NCBI RefSeq assembly: GCF_018398315.1
Contig: NZ_JAHBRW010000001.1
Location: 2,042,001-2,106,000, forward strand
DNA: 64,000 nucleotides
Direction: 5' to 3'
DNA from: Chelatococcus sp. YT9
Lineage (GTDB): Bacteria > Pseudomonadota > Alphaproteobacteria > Rhizobiales > Beijerinckiaceae
Shown here: positions 18,312 through 27,091 of the stretch, piece by piece
Numbering within the stretch: the stretch's first letter is position 1
Layout of the letters: each line of letters starts with the position of its first letter
The notes under the pieces: model-generated
Told to the model about the DNA's origin: nothing
What the model saw: the letters and a program-made list of their open reading frames with translations, nothing else
The model's database searches: none
Position numbers and translations under genes: made by a program

Positions 18312-19364
18312 TCAGCTCTTCGTCACGCGCCTCTTCCAATCCTCGACCCAGCGGGGGAGATTCTCGGCGATACCCAGCGGCTCGAAGCGGACCAGCTTTG
18401 CAACCTCTTCGTCGCCGTAGACGAGAAGCTTCGCCAGGTTGGGATCGAGCTGGACCGTCTTGTTGCTGGGCGAGTAGCGCATCTCGCGCGCCCACATTTC
18501 CTGGACCTCCTTCGACAGTTCGAAGTCGATGAACTTGCGAGCGAGATCCTGGTTGGGCCGCCCAGCCACCAGGTTTGCGGTCAGGAACGAACCAGCGGTC
18601 CCTTCCTCAGGCTTGACGAAGTCGACCGGCAGGCCGGCCTTCGACATCACGTATATGTAGTCCTGGGAGAATGCAGAGAGCCAACAATTGCCCTGAGCGA
18701 CACTGGCCTGGAGCTCGGGCGTGGTGGAGACCAGCGTCGCCTTGTCAAGGATCTGCTCGACAGTCTTCAGGCCCGGCTCGATGTTGTTCAGGTCGCCACC
18801 GCTCACCTTATTGATCATCAGGAACGACAGCAGGCCATATCCGTTCGTCGCAATGTCAACGAGCACGCGGTTGTCCGGCGCTTTGCCGCTCCACAAGTCC
18901 GACCATTTGGTCGGCCGCTCCATCTTGTCCTTGTTGTAGAGCAGGCCAACGGCAGCCACCAGCATCACCGGGCCTTCGCCACGCGCAAGGCCGGTCGCTC
19001 CGAAGGCATAGAGATTCTTTATGTTGGGCACTTCATCGGCCGTCATCGGAGTCAACAGACCTTCACGGGCGGCGATCGCCTCGTGCCCGGCCGAAAAGTG
19101 GACAACGTCGATCTGAGGGGCAGCCTTCTGCGCCCGCAAAGACGCCAGCGCGTCGGCGGAATAGCTGGTGACCACCTGGACCTGAACGTTGTACTTCTTC
19201 TCGAATGGCTCAATGACGTTCTTGCGATGGAGCTTTTCGAACTCGCCACCGAACGAAGTAACGACCAGTTTTTCCTGCGCCGCTGCGCTGCCACATGCGA
19301 GCACGATGGCAGCAAAGAGCGCGCCTGCGCGTAATCCTTTTTGTATATATTGATTGTCGATCAT
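18312..19364 (-). CDS. PotD-type periplasmic substrate-binding protein (copy 2)
   Basis: Binding protein of 350 residues, same length as copy 1 and similar along its whole length. A signal peptide at about 1-29 ends near AAAQEK, and the mature part starts KLVVTSFGGEFEK. It shares YIYVMSKAGLPVDFV and EMRYSPSNKTV with copy 1. It is separated from copy 1 by the lactonase-like gene. One permease pair serving two binders would widen the substrate range, or one copy may be a redundant duplicate. Confidence 0.92.
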   Translation of the reverse strand: MIDNQYIQKGLRAGALFAAIVLACGSAAAQEKLVVTSFGGEFEKLHRKNVIEPFEKKYNVQVQVVTSYSADALASLRAQKAAPQIDVVHFSAGHEAIAAREGLLTPMTADEVPNIKNLYAFGATGLARGEGPVMLVAAVGLLYNKDKMERPTKWSDLWSGKAPDNRVLVDIATNGYGLLSFLMINKVSGGDLNNIEPGLKTVEQILDKATLVSTTPELQASVAQGNCWLSAFSQDYIYVMSKAGLPVDFVKPEEGTAGSFLTANLVAGRPNQDLARKFIDFELSKEVQEMWAREMRYSPSNKTVQLDPNLAKLLVYGDEEVAKLVRFEPLGIAENLPRWVEDWKRRVTKS

Positions 19365-19489
19365 AACGTCTCTCCTCCTGTTTAGTATTCTTGTCTACCA
19401 TGTCTATTATTTGGGGAACCAAGAGCGATTCGCGATTGTCTAGATGGTGCAATGATATCGACTGAAAGCTCAGGCATCCGACGCAGTCG

Positions 19490-20272
19490 TCAGGAGGAGG
19501 CCTCTTCGTTTCCTGCGCCGATTGCCTCTGCCCATGCCATCAGGCCGTGCTGGAAGCAGGAATGGCCGGCGGGCGAGATGAGAAGCTCGAGGCCCTCGAG
19601 GATTTCGCGTGGCTCGTAGCCGCCATCGATCGCTCTGCGCACCTCGTCCGAGATCTGGCTCGTGGGCGCCTTCAGGACCGTGAGGATGACGGCGCTCAGG
19701 AGCGCCTTCGTGCGCGCATCGAGCGCCCGCGGCGCGTCGTAGACCGAATGCCTCAAGGCATCCAGCGCGGCGCGCGTGTTGGGATCGATCAGATCGTCAA
19801 GATCGGGATATGCCATTGGGAAGTGCCCATTCTGAATCGCGGCTGACGGTATCGCCCGGCCCGAGAAGGCCGGCAGGACGTCCCCGTTTCTCGGCTGCAC
19901 GCCGCGCAGCGCCGACATCGCCCGCAGGAACGCCGCCTGGCCCGCCTGCCACCCCACCACCAGCATGACGTCCACCATTTCTTCGAGGGTGACGCCGAGG
20001 CGGAAGGCTTTGGAGATGTGGGACTGGACCAGCGGCGTCTGCGCGTTGAGCGCGACGAAACCCGCAACGACCAGGATCTCCTTCGTACGTGCGGAAAGAT
20101 TGCGCTGCTCGACATACATGGCCAGGCCCACCGCATCGATGAGCTTCAGGACGGGAAGGTCGTATTCGGCCAGGACGTGGTGGAACGGATGGACGTAACC
20201 ACGCGATCGCGCGAAAGCAGACAGGAAGGCCTGCTTCTCGGCCTCTTGTGATTCGGTGTGGATCGTCGCCAT
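19490..20272 (-). CDS. Carboxymuconolactone decarboxylase family protein, two domains
   Basis: Cytosolic protein of 260 residues built of two CMD/AhpD-like alpha-helical domains (about residues 40-125 and 155-245). Each has the hallmark active-site-region helix (ARTKEILVVAGFVAL and ARTKALLSAVILTVL). No CxxC pair is seen, so it is more like decarboxylases (PcaC type) than AhpD peroxidase partners. It is first in a minus-strand run of two binding proteins, lactonase-like hydrolase, ABC subunits and thiolase. PcaC acts on gamma-carboxymuconolactone, but the two-domain form here may act on another lactone or keto acid. Confidence 0.82.
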   Translation of the reverse strand: MATIHTESQEAEKQAFLSAFARSRGYVHPFHHVLAEYDLPVLKLIDAVGLAMYVEQRNLSARTKEILVVAGFVALNAQTPLVQSHISKAFRLGVTLEEMVDVMLVVGWQAGQAAFLRAMSALRGVQPRNGDVLPAFSGRAIPSAAIQNGHFPMAYPDLDDLIDPNTRAALDALRHSVYDAPRALDARTKALLSAVILTVLKAPTSQISDEVRRAIDGGYEPREILEGLELLISPAGHSCFQHGLMAWAEAIGAGNEEASS

Positions 20273-20477
20273 TTATCGCCGCCGATGTAGGTCCGCAATG
20301 AATGCGCTGTTCAGGCCGGTGAAGGCCAATACCGATTTTCAATCGAGGCGATGCCGACGACGAAGACGTGGGCGCGCAATGCCTCGCGGCTATTGCAAGG
20401 ATGCCGACACGGTCATACCAGCCGCGCCCGCAGGCGTGATAGCAATCCGCCCAGAATGATGGGGAAGCGAGGCAGTA

Positions 20478-21278
20478 ATGGCAGGTAGCCAGCGCGGCGT
20501 GACGGGAGACGACACCCCGGCTCCGTTCGCGGTCGTCACCGGGGGCGCGCACGGCATCGGACGCGCCATCGCAGACCGTCTCGCCGACCATGGCTATCGC
20601 GTCATGGTGGCCGACAGGGACGGGCCGGGGGCGGTCCGTGCCGCGTCCGAGCTGGCGGGACCGCAATCGCATGCAGCCTTCGAACTCGACATCGGCCTGC
20701 CCGAAACCGCCGCGCGACTGGCGGCGGAAATCGAGGCGCTTGGCGCCGTTCCCCGCCTGCTGGTCAACAATGCCGGCCTCTCCATACCCGGCGCGCTCCT
20801 GGACTATCGCGACGAGGAGTGGGACCTGCTGATGCGGACCAATCTGACCGGGACGTTCCGGGTGACGCGCGCGATCGCGCCGATGATGCCGCCGGTCACC
20901 AACGGGCGGATCGTGAACATCGCGTCGGTACTCGGCATCACCGGCGTGGCGCGGCGCGGTCCCTATGCGGCAACCAAGGCTGGCGTGCTCGCAATCACGC
21001 GGACACTTGCGCTAGAACTCGCGTCGCGCGGCATCACGGTCAACGCGGTGTGCCCCGGGCTCGTCGACACGGCCGCGTCGCGAGCGATCCATACACCGAC
21101 GTCGCGCGCGGCCTGGCTGGCGCACATTCCGATCGGCCGGTTCGTCACGATGGACGAAGTGGCCGATGCGGTTGCCTTCCTCGCATCGCCCGGTGCGGCG
21201 GCGATTACCGGCCAGGCTCTGGCGGTCGATGGCGGCATGAGTTGCGGCCACATGCTTCGTGAATTTGAGGAGGGTTGA
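20478..21278 (+). CDS. Short-chain dehydrogenase/reductase (SDR) 1
   Basis: NAD(P)-dependent oxidoreductase of 266 residues with the classical SDR fold: cofactor loop TGGAHGIGRAIA, NNAG after beta-4, catalytic serine in NIASVLGITG, and YAATK for Tyr-x3-Lys. The aspartate of VADRDG suggests NAD(H) preference. GAGG precedes the ATG at 20478. It is transcribed away from the CMD gene and leads the pair of SDR genes. Substrate unknown; a secondary alcohol or cyclic diol is a fair guess from the neighbours. Confidence 0.9.
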   Translation: MAGSQRGVTGDDTPAPFAVVTGGAHGIGRAIADRLADHGYRVMVADRDGPGAVRAASELAGPQSHAAFELDIGLPETAARLAAEIEALGAVPRLLVNNAGLSIPGALLDYRDEEWDLLMRTNLTGTFRVTRAIAPMMPPVTNGRIVNIASVLGITGVARRGPYAATKAGVLAITRTLALELASRGITVNAVCPGLVDTAASRAIHTPTSRAAWLAHIPIGRFVTMDEVADAVAFLASPGAAAITGQALAVDGGMSCGHMLREFEEG

Positions 21279-21282
21279 CGCT

Positions 21283-22047
21283 GTGGCGCAGACATTGGAC
21301 GGACAGGTAGCGATCGTCAGCGGCGGCGCGAGCGGCATAGGGCGAGCCATCGCCACGCGGCTGGCGATAGACGGAGCCCATGTCGTTGCCTGCGACCGTA
21401 ATGGCGCAGGCGCGGAGGCCACCGCGTCCGCCCTGCGCGGCACCGGGCTTTCGGCGATCGCGGTCGCGAGCGACATCTCCAAGCCGGACGAGGTGTCCGC
21501 GCTGTTTTCGGGCGTTCAAGAGAAATTCGGCAGGCTCGACATCATGGTTAACTGCGCCGGCTTTGCCATCATGAAGCCGGTCGTGGAAATGACCGTCGAG
21601 GAATGGACCAGCCTGGTTGCCACCAACACGTTCGGCTTCTTCCTGATGGCGCAGCGGGCGGCGAAGATGATGCTCCGGCGCCGGTCCGGCCGCATCGTCA
21701 CCATCGCCACCGGCGCGTCCATGACGGGGATTCCCGGGCGTGGCGGCTACGGGGCCTCCAAGGCCGGGCAGAATGCCCTGACGCGCACCCTCGCGCTCGA
21801 ACTCGGACCGTCAGGTATCACCGTCAATGCGATCGCACCTGGTCCGATCGATAGCGAACTGACGCGCCAGATCCACTCCGATGAGATCCGCGCCGCCTAT
21901 TCGAAAAGCGTCGCCCTCAAGAGATATGGCCAGCCCGAGGAAATTGCCGCTGTCGTGGCGTTTCTGTCGTCGTCCGAGGCATCCTTCATCACGGGCGAAA
22001 TCATTGCCGTCGACGGCGGCTTCCTGTCGGGTAGGGAACTGCTCTGA
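21283..22047 (+). CDS. Short-chain dehydrogenase/reductase (SDR) 2
   Basis: NAD(P)-dependent SDR of 254 residues: SGGASGIGRAIA, NCAG, serine in TIATGASMTG, and YGASK. The aspartate in ACDRNG again favours NAD(H). The GTG start at 21283 is chosen because GAGGAGG lies about ten bases before it, just after the stop of SDR 1, so the two genes are co-translated. Two consecutive SDRs commonly carry out successive steps, or act on opposite stereoisomers, in alcohol catabolism. Confidence 0.9.
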   Translation: MAQTLDGQVAIVSGGASGIGRAIATRLAIDGAHVVACDRNGAGAEATASALRGTGLSAIAVASDISKPDEVSALFSGVQEKFGRLDIMVNCAGFAIMKPVVEMTVEEWTSLVATNTFGFFLMAQRAAKMMLRRRSGRIVTIATGASMTGIPGRGGYGASKAGQNALTRTLALELGPSGITVNAIAPGPIDSELTRQIHSDEIRAAYSKSVALKRYGQPEEIAAVVAFLSSSEASFITGEIIAVDGGFLSGRELL

Positions 22048-22183
22048 ACTCGCTTGTCCTCGCATACGCCTGACGGCGGCGGCGACGAATCACGCATGAG
22101 TCATCCATAGCTTACCGACGGGCGTGAACCGAAGAGGCCGGGTTGCAGGACCTCAGGCGACGTTGCGAAGGTGCTGACCCTGC

Positions 22184-23809
22184 TCAACCAAGGTCGCCCT
22201 CGTAGGCGGGCAGCGGCTGGCGGCCGCGGATCATATCGGCCGCCTTTTCTGCAATCATGATCGTCGGCGCGTTGGTGTTTCCGGCCACGATCGTCGGCAT
22301 GATCGAGGCATCAACCACCCGCAGGCCCTTGATGCCGCGCAGCCTCAGTTCGGCGTCGACGACCGAGGCCTCGTCCCGGCCCATTCGGCAGGTACCGACT
22401 GGATGGAACGCGGTCGCGCTACTGTTGCGAATGTAGGTCTCAAGCGACTCGTCATTGTCGACGCCCGTGCCCGGCTGCAGCTCCTCGCCGGCATAGTCGC
22501 GAAAGGCCGGCGCCTCGAATATGCGGCGCGCAAGGCGGAAGCCACGCATCAGCGCGTCGACGTCGGCGCGTTCCTTGAAGAATTGCGGATCGATCTGCGG
22601 ATGGGCGGCGGGGTCTGCGGGCATCAGCGTGATCTCGCCCCGGCTCTTCGGCCGAAGCAGGATGATGGAGGCTCCAAAACCATGGCCCATGCCGACACGC
22701 CCGTTCGGGCTCTTGGAACCCGCCATGAACGTATACTGGATATCGGGACGGTCTAGGCCGGGCTGCGTCCTGATGAAGCCGGCCGCCTCCAGCGCGTTGC
22801 TGGCCAAAAGTCCACGGCGGAACAGGATGTAGTCGAGGCCGCTCCACACGAGGCGCGGCAGCACTTTCCACGAAATTCCGTAGGGACCGGTATGGTCCGT
22901 ACGGTACTGGATCGAAATGGCCGCGTGTTCCTGGAGGTTTCGGCCGACGTCGGGCGAATGCCTTATCGTTTCGATGCCGTAGCCGCGAAGCCGTTCGCCG
23001 TCGCCGATGCCGGATCGCATCAGGATCGCGGGCGACCCGATCGCGCCGGCCGACACGATGACCTCGTTGCGCGCATTCAGGCGGCGTGTCTGGCCGTGCT
23101 GCTCGATCTCGACGCCTACAGCGCGACCATCCTCGATGATGACCCGCCGCGCGATCTGATTGAGAAGGAGATTCAGGTTGGGCCGGGAGGCCGCTCGGTT
23201 GTAAAAGGCACGCGCCACCGATTCCCGCCGGCCCCTGCGCTGGGTGACTTGACGATAGCCGAACCCTTCCGGGTCGGGGCCGGAAAAATCGTCACAGAAC
23301 CTGAACTGAAGCGAAAGCGCCGCGGTCACGAACGTCCTGCTGACATCGTTGAACGATCGCAGGTCGCTGACCCGCAGTTCGCCGCCAGTGCCATGGAACG
23401 GCGACGATCGCCACACCTCGTTGTCTTCCGATCGGATAAAATAGGGAAGCACGTCGCGATAGGACCAGCCGCTGTTTCCGGCCTCTGCCCAGTCGTCGTA
23501 GTCGCGCGGGTGGCCGCGCATGTAGACCATGCCGTTGATCGAACTGGAGCCGCCGAGCACCCGGCCCGCCGGTATCGATATCCGGCGATTGCCGGCATGT
23601 TGCTGCGGCACCGTGCTGTAGAGCCAGTTCAGCCGCGGATGGCGGATGAGGCCAGCCACGCCGAGCGGGATGTGGATCAGCGGATTGCGGTCGCGCGGAC
23701 CCGCCTCGACAATGCAGACCGTTGTCTGGGCATCCTCGGTCAAGCGGTTCGCCAGGACGCAACCGGCCGAGCCGGCGCCGATGACGATGTAGTCGAATGT
23801 CTCGCTCAT
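22184..23809 (-). CDS. GMC-family FAD oxidoreductase (choline/alcohol dehydrogenase type)
   Basis: Flavoprotein of 541 residues. The N-terminal FAD-binding motif is YIVIGAGSAGCVLANRL; the two GMC signatures appear as GRVLGGSSSINGMVYMRG and GAIGSPAILMRSGIG. The C-terminal catalytic histidine lies in TAFHPVGTCRMG. It oxidises primary alcohols to aldehydes with FAD. It faces away from the SDR genes and is 67 bases downstream of an MFS transporter on the same strand. With the aldehyde dehydrogenase at 27.1 kb it could complete an alcohol-to-acid oxidation. Confidence 0.92.
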   Translation of the reverse strand: MSETFDYIVIGAGSAGCVLANRLTEDAQTTVCIVEAGPRDRNPLIHIPLGVAGLIRHPRLNWLYSTVPQQHAGNRRISIPAGRVLGGSSSINGMVYMRGHPRDYDDWAEAGNSGWSYRDVLPYFIRSEDNEVWRSSPFHGTGGELRVSDLRSFNDVSRTFVTAALSLQFRFCDDFSGPDPEGFGYRQVTQRRGRRESVARAFYNRAASRPNLNLLLNQIARRVIIEDGRAVGVEIEQHGQTRRLNARNEVIVSAGAIGSPAILMRSGIGDGERLRGYGIETIRHSPDVGRNLQEHAAISIQYRTDHTGPYGISWKVLPRLVWSGLDYILFRRGLLASNALEAAGFIRTQPGLDRPDIQYTFMAGSKSPNGRVGMGHGFGASIILLRPKSRGEITLMPADPAAHPQIDPQFFKERADVDALMRGFRLARRIFEAPAFRDYAGEELQPGTGVDNDESLETYIRNSSATAFHPVGTCRMGRDEASVVDAELRLRGIKGLRVVDASIMPTIVAGNTNAPTIMIAEKAADMIRGRQPLPAYEGDLG

Positions 23810-23876
23810 GGATGCGTATCCCTGGTAAAATAGGATGCGGCCCGCTTGAAAGCGGGCCGCGCAAATGTGCCGGGCG

Positions 23877-25199
23877 CTATTCGGCCGGCGCCATGCCCAC
23901 CTTCATGGCGGGCAGGCTGTCGTCCGCACCATCATCGGTCACCGCGCGAAGGAATGCCGTTTCCCGCATGCCGTAGACGGTGATCGCGCAGATGACGCAG
24001 GCGGTGATGATGAAGGCCACCGGCGCGAGCTGCGATCCGGTCGCCGACACCGCCGCTGTCACCGCCATGGGAGTGAAGCCGCCGAAGATCGCCAGCGCAA
24101 GTGCGTAGCTGCTGTTGATCCAGGTGATCCGGCGTGGCGGGAACAGTTCGACGATGGTCGTCGGACACGCCGCCGATATGAACAGCAGGGACATCGACAT
24201 CGCGAACTGGCCGATCAGGTAGGAGCTGAACGTATGCGCGGTCGTCATGTTGAGGAAGACTGGGTAGCTCAGCACGATCAGGCTCACGCAGCCGATCATG
24301 ATGGTTCGCCGCCTGCCAATGTAGTCCGACAGCAGACCGACAAGCGGGACGCACAGCGTGTATATGATAAAGATCGCGGTGCTCGCCATCAGCGCGCTGC
24401 GCTGGTCGATGCCGAGCACGCGCTGGGCATAGGTCGGCATATAGAACAAGATCAGGTAATACGGTGCGGCCCACGTGCCGGCGAGAAGGAACAGGCGCAC
24501 AGCCTTGGCCCCCAGCGATTCCGGCGGCTGGCCGGACGTGTCGATGCGAACGGGGCGCAGGTGCTGCTCGGGTGCTTCGGGCGCATTGCGGCGAAGATAC
24601 AAGCCGATGATCAGCAGGACGCCGCCGATCAGGAACGGAATGCGCCAGCCCCAGCTCATCATGTCTTCGGGCGTGAGCATCGCACTCAGACCGAAGCCGA
24701 TGCCGGAACCTAGCAGCGCGCCGATGGCGCTGCCCATCTGATTGAAGCTGCCGAACAGGCCGCGTCGACCGGGGCCGGCCCACGACACCATGTAGGATGC
24801 CGACGGACCGAACTCGCCGCCGCCGGAGAAGCCCTGCGTCATGCGCAAGATCAGCACCAGGATTGGCGCGAGGATGCCGATCTGCGCGTAGCTCGGCACC
24901 AGGCCGAGACCGATCGTAGCCAACCCCATCAAGCCGAACGACAGAAGCAGCGCAGCCTTTCGGCCACGCACGTCGGCGAAGCGCCCCAGGACGACCGCAC
25001 CAACCGGACGCGACAGGAAGCCCACCCCGAACGCCGCGAATGTGGCCAGGAGCGACGCCGTCGGGTCAGCCGAGGGAAAAATCTGAGCGGCTATGTTCGT
25101 TGCGACGAACGCGTAGACGCCGAAATCGTACCACTCCAGCATATGGCCTGCAGCGGCCGATAAAACCGCCTTCCGGCGTTCTTCAACATTCATTGTCAA
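23877..25199 (-). CDS. MFS transporter of the metabolite:H+ symporter (MHS) type
   Basis: Inner-membrane carrier of 440 residues with 12 helices. The loop 2-3 motif RPVGAVVLGRFADVRGRKA is the MHS form, seen in ShiA, KgtP, ProP and citrate carriers, and an RMTQGFSGGGEFGPSA segment in helix 4-5 supports this. MHS proteins take up organic acids with protons. It is transcribed with the GMC oxidoreductase and away from the MmgE/PrpD gene, so it probably imports the compound handled by this block. Confidence 0.9.
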   Translation of the reverse strand: MTMNVEERRKAVLSAAAGHMLEWYDFGVYAFVATNIAAQIFPSADPTASLLATFAAFGVGFLSRPVGAVVLGRFADVRGRKAALLLSFGLMGLATIGLGLVPSYAQIGILAPILVLILRMTQGFSGGGEFGPSASYMVSWAGPGRRGLFGSFNQMGSAIGALLGSGIGFGLSAMLTPEDMMSWGWRIPFLIGGVLLIIGLYLRRNAPEAPEQHLRPVRIDTSGQPPESLGAKAVRLFLLAGTWAAPYYLILFYMPTYAQRVLGIDQRSALMASTAIFIIYTLCVPLVGLLSDYIGRRRTIMIGCVSLIVLSYPVFLNMTTAHTFSSYLIGQFAMSMSLLFISAACPTTIVELFPPRRITWINSSYALALAIFGGFTPMAVTAAVSATGSQLAPVAFIITACVICAITVYGMRETAFLRAVTDDGADDSLPAMKVGMAPAE

Positions 25200-25643
25200 T
25201 CCTCCCGATAATAAGTATTGGCGTGCCCCCCCCTCGCGGCCTCATAGTCGCTACCGTCCTCCGCAATCTACAAGACGTCTTGATACCGAAGACCGGCGCG
25301 CCTCAACGGAGCCTGCCATCATTCGTCCCGCATTACGAAAGCGCCGGGAGCAAAACAGCGCTCCAGATTAGCCCGAGGTTCGGCCGCGTATTCCGTGGGA
25401 GCGATCGCTAACGGCGGTCGCGGGCTCAACGCGGGCAGCGTTGCCGTCGGCGGTTCGATGTATTGCGGACATGTGCGCTCCTCCCGCTGAACCTTTACCG
25501 GCTCCGTCGGATCGTCCCGGCAGCAACTCTAGGCTTATGCGCTTGCCGACATCAAAAACGGATGCGCGATGGAGCGTATCGCAAAAGAGTATTGTTATAA
25601 GGACCCGCCATGGAGGATTCTGGACAGGACAGAGGAAAAGACG
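25200..25643. other. Divergent regulatory gap between MHS transporter and MmgE/PrpD gene
   Basis: About 440 bases. On the minus strand an ATG at 25471-25473 has a strong ribosome site (GGGAGGAG) but only 34 codons follow (stop at 25368-25370), suggesting a truncated gene or leader peptide. AT-richer sequence near 25575-25605 just before the PrpD gene may be its promoter. No recognised operator or family match. Confidence 0.4.
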
Positions 25644-27014
25644 ATGAGTGTGACAGTCGAAGACAGAGTGGGCGGGCTTACGGAGGGCAGCACCGGCCGC
25701 CTCGCCCGCTTCGTCCTTGAAACCGACTGGGGCATGATTCCCGAGACGGTCCGGCACACCGGCGTACGGTGTCTCGTCAACATCGTCGGCAATGCCCTCG
25801 GCGGCGTGCAGGATCTCGCTATACAGCGGTTGATTTCCACATTGAGGCCGGTCAGCGGACCGCCGCAAGTGGCGATTATTGGTCGCCGTGAGTTCTTCGA
25901 TCCGCCCAGCGCCGCTTTCATAAACGCCGCCAGTTCCAACGTGCTGGACTTCGACGACACGCACTTCCCGTCGGTGATCCATCCGAGCGCGCCGGTCTAT
26001 GCGCCGCTGTTTGCCCTGCTGCAGCACGACGCCGTCTCGGGCCAGAAATTTCTGACCAGTTTCATTCTCGGCATGGAGATCGCCTGCCGACTCGGCTGCG
26101 CCGTCTCGCCCCAGCATTATCACCGCGGCGCTCATATTACCGCCACCTGCGGCGTCGTCGGCGCCGCAATCGCGTGCGGCAAGATGAGGGAGCTCAATAT
26201 GGAGCGCCTGGTCTGGGCGATGGGCATCTCGGCGACTTGCGCGGGCGGACTGGTCGAAAACCTCGGCAGCACGGCCAAGAGCGTCGGCGTCGGCGGAGCG
26301 GCGCGCGATGGCCTGATGGCCGCGCTCTTCGCCGAGGCCGGCATCGATTCGTCGCCTATCGCGATCGAGGGACCGCGTGGCTTTTTGGCCGTGGGGGCTG
26401 ACAAGCCGGACCCAGCCATGCTTACTCGCGATCTTGGCGAGGATTGGGAAATCGAGCGGAACGCACTGAAGGCCTATCCGAGCGGCGTTGTACTCGGGCC
26501 GGTTATCGATGCGGCGCTCGAGCTGGCGGGGAAAGTCGACCTCGCGCAGGTGGCAAAAATCGTCGTTACCGGGAATCCGCTTCTGCTCGAGCGCGCCGAC
26601 CGCGCCCAGGTGGAGACGGGCAGGGAAGCCAAGCTCAGCATCCAGCATTCGGTGGCCTCCGCGCTGCTTGGCCGGGCGATCGGCATCGGCGACTACACGG
26701 ATGAAGCTGTCGCCAGGCTGGATGTCAGGCGTCTGCGCAGCAAGGTCAGCGCCCGCCCGTCGGCCGATTTCGCCCTCGACGCCGCCCGGCTCGACGTGGA
26801 GATGCTGGACGGCACGACCGTCAGCGCAACGGTCGATCATGCGCGCGGCAGCCTGACCCGGCCGATCAGTGATGACGAACTCAGCGAAAAATTCCTGAGC
26901 CTGGCCCGATGGGGTTCGTCCCAGGTCAAGAACGACAGGCTTCTCCATACGCTCTGGTCCGTCGACAAACTTGCCGACATGCGTGCGATCACGCGGCTCT
27001 GCACGGCTGCCTGA
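25644..27014 (+). CDS. MmgE/PrpD family protein
   Basis: Cytosolic protein of 456 residues in the MmgE/PrpD family, which includes 2-methylcitrate dehydratase, cis-aconitate decarboxylase and iminodisuccinate epimerase. Family landmarks include the helical N-terminal domain with NAASSNVLDFDDTH, YHRGAHITATCGVVGAAIA and SVGVGGAARDGLMAALFA, followed by the smaller mixed domain from about residue 270. AGGAAAAG precedes the ATG at 25644. The substrate is probably a branched or unsaturated polycarboxylic acid, but members are often misannotated. It is 77 bases upstream of the aldehyde dehydrogenase on the same strand. Confidence 0.87.
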   Translation: MSVTVEDRVGGLTEGSTGRLARFVLETDWGMIPETVRHTGVRCLVNIVGNALGGVQDLAIQRLISTLRPVSGPPQVAIIGRREFFDPPSAAFINAASSNVLDFDDTHFPSVIHPSAPVYAPLFALLQHDAVSGQKFLTSFILGMEIACRLGCAVSPQHYHRGAHITATCGVVGAAIACGKMRELNMERLVWAMGISATCAGGLVENLGSTAKSVGVGGAARDGLMAALFAEAGIDSSPIAIEGPRGFLAVGADKPDPAMLTRDLGEDWEIERNALKAYPSGVVLGPVIDAALELAGKVDLAQVAKIVVTGNPLLLERADRAQVETGREAKLSIQHSVASALLGRAIGIGDYTDEAVARLDVRRLRSKVSARPSADFALDAARLDVEMLDGTTVSATVDHARGSLTRPISDDELSEKFLSLARWGSSQVKNDRLLHTLWSVDKLADMRAITRLCTAA

Positions 27015-27091
27015 GCCGCCCGCCGGCCTTTCAACATTTCCCAATCGAAAATGCGTCCTTCGCTTGGACGCGCGCAGCATAGGAACATCAG

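Noticed and set aside
22892-23833. 313-codon plus-strand frame opposite the GMC oxidoreductase
   Set aside because: Antisense shadow of a well-conserved flavoprotein.
25368-25473. 34-codon minus-strand frame with strong ribosome site (GGGAGGAG)
   Set aside because: Too short and without recognisable sequence; kept only as a note in the divergent gap. Could be a truncated gene start.
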